From contig JAZQHT010000004.1 in the NCBI GenBank assembly GCA_045540715.1, positions 186,001 to 250,000 of the forward strand: a stretch of 64,000 nt of DNA, given 5' to 3'. Below the pieces are notes generated by a model. The model searched no databases. It worked only from the letters and a program-made list of their open reading frames with translations, and was not told the origin of the DNA. Source of the stretch: UMGS1279 sp045540715. GTDB taxonomy: Bacteria; Bacillota; Clostridia; Oscillospirales; Acutalibacteraceae. The position numbers and the translations under genes are program-made. This document shows positions 60,610 through 64,000 of this stretch, piece after piece (the stretch's first letter is position 1; every line of letters starts with the position of its first letter).

Positions 60610-61761
60610 CTAAAATGCTGTTTTATAAATTTCTAAGATTTCTTCAATTGAAGTATCTTTGGGGTTGCCGCCTGTGCAAACGTCGTTAAATGCGTCTTTA
60701 GCAAGAGCAGGTAAATCTTCTTCCTTAACGCCAACTTCGTGTAATTTTTCAGGAATACCAACCTTTTGGCTTAATGCTTTAACAGCATCAACAGCAGCTT
60801 TTCTATATTCTGCTTCGGTCATCTTATCGGTATTTTCAACGCCCATAGCTGCGGCAATATCTCTATATTTTGTGCCGGTTGCATCTGCATTATATTCCAT
60901 AACGTAAGGAAGTAATACTGCGTTTGCAACACCATGAGGAGTATCATACCAAGCGCCTAATGGGTGAGCCATAGAGTGAACAATACCAAGACCTACGTTG
61001 CTAAAGCCCATACCTGCAATATATTGGCCTAATGCCATTTGTTCGCGGCCGATTGGAGTATTATTAACTGCATCGGGTAAATATTTGCCGATAATTTCAA
61101 TAGCTTTAATATGGAACATATCGCTCATTTCCCAAGCGCCTTTTGTAATAAAGCCTTCAATAGCGTGGGTTAATGCGTCCATACCTGTGGCTGCAGTTAA
61201 GCCTTTTGGCATGCTAGACATAAGTTCGCTATCAACTACTGCTACTACGGGGATATCGTGTGGGTCAACGCAAACCATTTTATGCTTTGTTGCTTCATCG
61301 GTAATAACGTAGTTAATGGTTACTTCTGCTGCAGTACCTGCGGTTGTTGCAACTGCAATAACGGGAACTGATTTATTTTTTGTATCTGCAACGCCTTCTA
61401 GTGATACAACGTCAGCAAAATCGGGGTTAGCAATAATAATACCAACTGCTTTTGCAGTATCAATTGCACTACCGCCACCGATGGCCACGATTACTTCTGC
61501 TTTTGCAGCCTTATAAGCTTCAACACCTGCTTTAACGTTTGTTACTGTAGGGTTAGCTTTAACGTCATCAAAAACAGTATATTCAATATTAGCGTTTTCT
61601 AAAACTTCGAAAACCTTGCCTGCTACGCCAAATTTAACAAGGTCTTTATCTGTTACAACAAAAGCCTTTTTAAAACCGCGTGCTAGTATTTCGGTTGCAA
61701 CGTTTTCGCGTGCACCGGCGCCAAAATAAGATGTTTCATTTAAGATAAATCTGTTTGCCAT
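60610..61761 (-). CDS. fucO: Iron-dependent alcohol dehydrogenase, FucO-like lactaldehyde reductase
   Basis: 383 aa group III alcohol dehydrogenase. It resembles E. coli FucO along its whole length, from MANRFILNETSYFG through IAIGGGSAIDTAKA and TTAGTAAEVTINYVITDE. Metal ligands are in GMDALTHAIEG (Asp, His), HSMAHPLGAW and DTPHG (His). FucO reduces lactaldehyde to 1,2-propanediol with NADH when fucose or rhamnose is fermented. A perfect Rex operator overlaps its transcription start, so expression should follow the NADH/NAD+ ratio. AAAGGAG RBS. Confidence 0.9.
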   Translation of the reverse strand: MANRFILNETSYFGAGARENVATEILARGFKKAFVVTDKDLVKFGVAGKVFEVLENANIEYTVFDDVKANPTVTNVKAGVEAYKAAKAEVIVAIGGGSAIDTAKAVGIIIANPDFADVVSLEGVADTKNKSVPVIAVATTAGTAAEVTINYVITDEATKHKMVCVDPHDIPVVAVVDSELMSSMPKGLTAATGMDALTHAIEGFITKGAWEMSDMFHIKAIEIIGKYLPDAVNNTPIGREQMALGQYIAGMGFSNVGLGIVHSMAHPLGAWYDTPHGVANAVLLPYVMEYNADATGTKYRDIAAAMGVENTDKMTEAEYRKAAVDAVKALSQKVGIPEKLHEVGVKEEDLPALAKDAFNDVCTGGNPKDTSIEEILEIYKTAF

Positions 61762-61779
61762 AATAATTACTCCTTTATA

Positions 61780-61797
61780 TTGTTAAATTATTAACAA
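61780..61797. promoter_or_regulatory. Rex operator (ROP site)
   Basis: TTGTTAA-ATTA-TTAACAA is an exact match to the clostridial Rex consensus TTGTTAAnnnnTTAACAA. It lies 4 nt downstream of the fucO -10, over the expected transcription start, the classic repressing position. Rex leaves DNA when NADH is high. Confidence 0.9.
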
Positions 61798-61801
61798 GCT
61801 T

Positions 61802-61830
61802 ATTATACTACCAATTTTTTTATTTGTAAA
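61802..61830 (-). promoter_or_regulatory. Sigma-A promoter of fucO
   Basis: Minus strand -35 TTTACA (61830-61825), 17-nt spacer, -10 TATAAT (61807-61802); followed at once by the Rex operator. Confidence 0.85.
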
Positions 61831-61868
61831 GACCAAAAATAAATTTATTTTATTATATGCAAATTCTT

Positions 61869-62738
61869 TTATTTTAAGCCGAAATCCGAAAAATCGGGTA
61901 TATACTTTTTACTTGCAGAAGAAAGCGACTGCGTAAAGCCTTCTTCTATTCCCTTTTTATATAAATAATCTAATATTTCGTTATATTCTGCTCTTTTAAC
62001 TCTACGGTTTAAACTTTCTTCTTCTAATGTTTTAATTGGTAAATACTGAAACATTAATGAAAACAAAACGTCATCTTTAAATTCACTTGCAATAAAATCT
62101 ATTACACGCTTTGTGTTATCTAAAAAGCCGGGTAAAACCAAATGCCTTACAATAACACCGCTTTTTATAAGTCGGTTTTCTATTATAGGTTTACCCTTAC
62201 TTTTAACCATTTGTTTTAAAGAAGATGCGGCATAATCAAAATAATTTTCGGCATTGGATAAACTCTTTGCAAGGTTATTATCGGCATATTTAAAATCTGG
62301 TAAAAAGACGTCCACTTTGTTTTCTAAAAGTTTTATGGTCTGAGGTTTTTCGTAGCCGCTACTATTCCAAATTACGGGAACAGAAAGTTTTTCTTCTAAA
62401 ATTTCAGATAAAATATGGCTATAATGGGTTGGCGTTACTAAATTTATGTTGTGCGCGCCTTGATTTATTAAAGACGTAAAAATATCTTTAAGTTCTTCTT
62501 TAGTTACGGTTTTGCCGTTATTAATAGTATTTGAAATATCATAATTTTGACAAAACTTGCATTTTAAGTTGCAACCGCAAAAAAAGACCGCACCCGATCC
62601 ATTGGTACCCGAAATTACGGGTTCTTCAAAATGGTGCAGTGCGGCACGGGCAATTTTTAAAGTGTTATCTTCTTTGCAAAAGCCCTTGTTATTATCTCTA
62701 TTTACGTTACAATTTCTAGGACAAATATTACAGTTCAT
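61869..62738 (-). CDS. Radical SAM protein, PflA-like (COG1313 type)
   Basis: 289 aa. An N-terminal Cys cluster (CNICPRNCNVNRDNNKGFC) precedes the radical-SAM motif FFCGCNLKCKFCQNYDIS, giving CxxxCxxC. The pattern matches putative pyruvate formate-lyase activating-enzyme-like proteins of COG1313, whose target protein is unknown. It starts 1 nt after the apbE stop without a clear Shine-Dalgarno, so it is probably coupled to apbE translation. Confidence 0.85.
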   Translation of the reverse strand: MNCNICPRNCNVNRDNNKGFCKEDNTLKIARAALHHFEEPVISGTNGSGAVFFCGCNLKCKFCQNYDISNTINNGKTVTKEELKDIFTSLINQGAHNINLVTPTHYSHILSEILEEKLSVPVIWNSSGYEKPQTIKLLENKVDVFLPDFKYADNNLAKSLSNAENYFDYAASSLKQMVKSKGKPIIENRLIKSGVIVRHLVLPGFLDNTKRVIDFIASEFKDDVLFSLMFQYLPIKTLEEESLNRRVKRAEYNEILDYLYKKGIEEGFTQSLSSASKKYIPDFSDFGLK

Positions 62739-62739
62739 A

Positions 62740-63693
62740 TTATTTTACAACTATCTTTTGTTGATTATTATATTTTAAGCCGCTAGACATTTTTATGCTG
62801 CCATCACTTAAAATAAAAACGGCTAAAATATTGTTTTTATTAGCGTATTTTATTCCTTCGTCAGCACCCATTACAAAAAGGGCGGTAGAATAAATGTCGC
62901 CAATTTTTGCTGAATCGGAAATGACGGTAACCGAATTTACCCCATTATTTACTGGTAAACCTGTTTTTCCATCTAAAATATGGTGGTACAAAGTATCGTC
63001 TTTTTTAAAGCATCTTTCGTAATTGCCCGCAGTTGTTACTACCTTATTTTTTATAAGCAATTCTGCAGCAATTTCGTTTTCGGTAAAAGGCTTTCTAATT
63101 CCAACAGATTTTTCGGTATCGCTTAAATAATAAATACTTCCGCCAAAATTTAAATAGGCACTTTTAACATTTTCTTGCTTTAAAATTTTAATGGCCTCGT
63201 CAAGTGCGTAACCCTTTGCAACACCGCCTAAATCTACTAAAGCCCCTCCCATAACCCTAATTTCGTTTTGTAAAACCATTACGTTATCGGGATGAATCGT
63301 ATCTAAAAGGCTTGCGGTATATTCTTTTGTGGGAGCTTTTTGCTCTTCAAAATTATATAGGCTTGTAATTTGACCCAAACAAATATTAAAAGCACCATCG
63401 GTCTTTTTAGAATATTCTATCGACGTTTTGATAATCTCGTATAAAACAGGGTCGTTACGAACGGAACGGTTAAAATTTAGTTTGCTTAAATTACTGTCTT
63501 GATTATGAAAACTAACAGCCTTTTCAATTTCGTTTACCTTTTGAACGATTTTATCAATTACTTCTTCATTATCTGTTTCTACAGTAATCACTGTATCCAT
63601 AGCAAAAAAGGTGCGCTTTGCTACCGGCTTACAGCCACAAAACATAAGCATTAAAATTGCAAGGCTTAAAAATATACTAACAAATTTATTCAT
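62740..63693 (-). CDS. apbE: FAD:protein FMN transferase (ApbE), lipoprotein
   Basis: 317 aa. N-terminal signal peptide ending in FCGCKP, a plausible lipobox. ApbE features include FFAMDTVITVET, GALVDLGGVAKGYALDEAI and HHILDGKTGLPVNNGVNSVTV with the metal/flavin-binding residues. It attaches FMN to Thr of proteins such as RnfG/NqrC subunits outside the membrane. The ATG overlaps the lepA 3' end by 8 nt. No Rnf genes are in the window. Confidence 0.93.
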   Translation of the reverse strand: MNKFVSIFLSLAILMLMFCGCKPVAKRTFFAMDTVITVETDNEEVIDKIVQKVNEIEKAVSFHNQDSNLSKLNFNRSVRNDPVLYEIIKTSIEYSKKTDGAFNICLGQITSLYNFEEQKAPTKEYTASLLDTIHPDNVMVLQNEIRVMGGALVDLGGVAKGYALDEAIKILKQENVKSAYLNFGGSIYYLSDTEKSVGIRKPFTENEIAAELLIKNKVVTTAGNYERCFKKDDTLYHHILDGKTGLPVNNGVNSVTVISDSAKIGDIYSTALFVMGADEGIKYANKNNILAVFILSDGSIKMSSGLKYNNQQKIVVK

Positions 63694-64000
63694 CCAGCTT
63701 TAATACTGCCATAAACGCTTCTTGAGGCACTTCTACAGAACCTAATTGGCGCATACGCTTTTTGCCTTCCTTTTGTTTTTCAAGTAGTTTCTTCTTACGA
63801 GTAATATCGCCGCCATAGCATTTAGCCAAAACGTCTTTACGCATTGCTTTAACGGTTTCTCTTGCAATAATTTTGCCACCAACTGCAACCTGAATTGGCA
63901 CTTCGAAAAGTTGGCGCGGAATATGCTCTTTTAACTTTTCGGCTATTCTTCTTGCTCTTGGATACGCGTTATCTGCATGCACTATAAATGAAAGGGCATC
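63686..64000 (-). CDS. lepA: Elongation factor 4 LepA (C-terminal end only)
   Basis: The last 104 codons of LepA: DALSFIVHADNAYPRARRIAEKL, IPRQLFEVPIQVAVGGKIIAR, the conserved VLAKCYGGDITRKKKLLEKQKEGKKRM and the end QEAFMAVLKLDE. The start is beyond the right edge. LepA is a ribosome-associated GTPase. Overlaps apbE by 8 nt. Confidence 0.97.
   Translation of the reverse strand, partial: DALSFIVHADNAYPRARRIAEKLKEHIPRQLFEVPIQVAVGGKIIARETVKAMRKDVLAKCYGGDITRKKKLLEKQKEGKKRMRQLGSVEVPQEAFMAVLKLDE

Noticed and set aside
1..64000. Prophage, insertion sequence, CRISPR array, tRNA or rRNA gene
   Set aside because: No integrase, transposase, repeat-spacer array, or recognisable RNA gene was found on either strand.

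Overview
The window reads as a contiguous chromosomal segment of a low-GC, Gram-positive anaerobe of the class Clostridia, probably a gut Oscillospiraceae-type lineage. The grounds are AT-rich DNA with strong GGAGG/AGGTGA ribosome-binding sites, the radical-SAM/DUF2344 gene pair typical of Clostridia, a DUF1540 peptide, an archaeal-type aspartate-semialdehyde dehydrogenase, a YitT protein, a perfect clostridial Rex operator, and scattered sporulation-type genes (SpoIVFB-like protease with an M23 partner, CwlD-like amidase, CotF-like coat protein). The taxonomic placement is inference. There is no phage, insertion sequence, CRISPR array or rRNA/tRNA gene that I can see; it is mostly housekeeping sequence with a few accessory islands.

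Layout, left to right. 1-5.2 kb (minus): rpmG-secE-nusG-rplK and tig-clpP-clpX, each from a clear sigma-A promoter; SecE carries a large membrane extension and trigger factor a basic tail. 5.2-14.8 kb: a phosphoesterase, a small DUF1540 peptide on plus, rplS-lepB-rbgA-rnhB-yraN-thrC, the radical-SAM pair, the SpoIVFA/FB-like pair and an alkyltransferase. 14.9-22.3 kb (minus): a lysine-pathway operon asd-dapA-dapB-pyk that runs into a large GH106-like glycosidase. 22.4-25.5 kb (plus): queA-tgt (queuosine) and yajC with a TIGR04086 membrane protein.

25.6-31.6 kb (minus) is the most accessory-looking part: AraC regulator, MATE transporter, a second GH106-like protein and a GH36-like alpha-galactosidase, tightly spaced. 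None of these enzymes has a signal peptide, so I infer intracellular cleavage of imported glycosides, with the MATE protein possibly exporting an aglycone. This is the best candidate for an undescribed system in the window. 31.8-36.3 kb (plus): cwlD-radA-yitT-lipoprotein. 36.3-39.4 kb (minus): FHA-SEDS-PBP cell-wall cluster. 39.5-43.1 kb: nth, a short SecA-family ATPase and a divergent phosphopantetheinyl transferase. 43.1-46.7 kb: cysK, M24 peptidase, pepD.

46.8-49.4 kb (minus): rpmH-rnpA-yidD-yidC-jag, normally beside dnaA/oriC but here without dnaA. 49.5-60 kb (minus): a seven-gene run of glycosyltransferase, YfhO, rsmE, pth, mfd, a PfkB kinase and an unknown gene. 60.1-64 kb: CotF-like protein, a Rex-controlled FucO-like alcohol dehydrogenase, a radical-SAM protein, apbE and the 3' end of lepA.

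A recurring theme is a terminator hairpin that contains or abuts the Shine-Dalgarno of the next gene (25.1, 49.3 and 60.6 kb).
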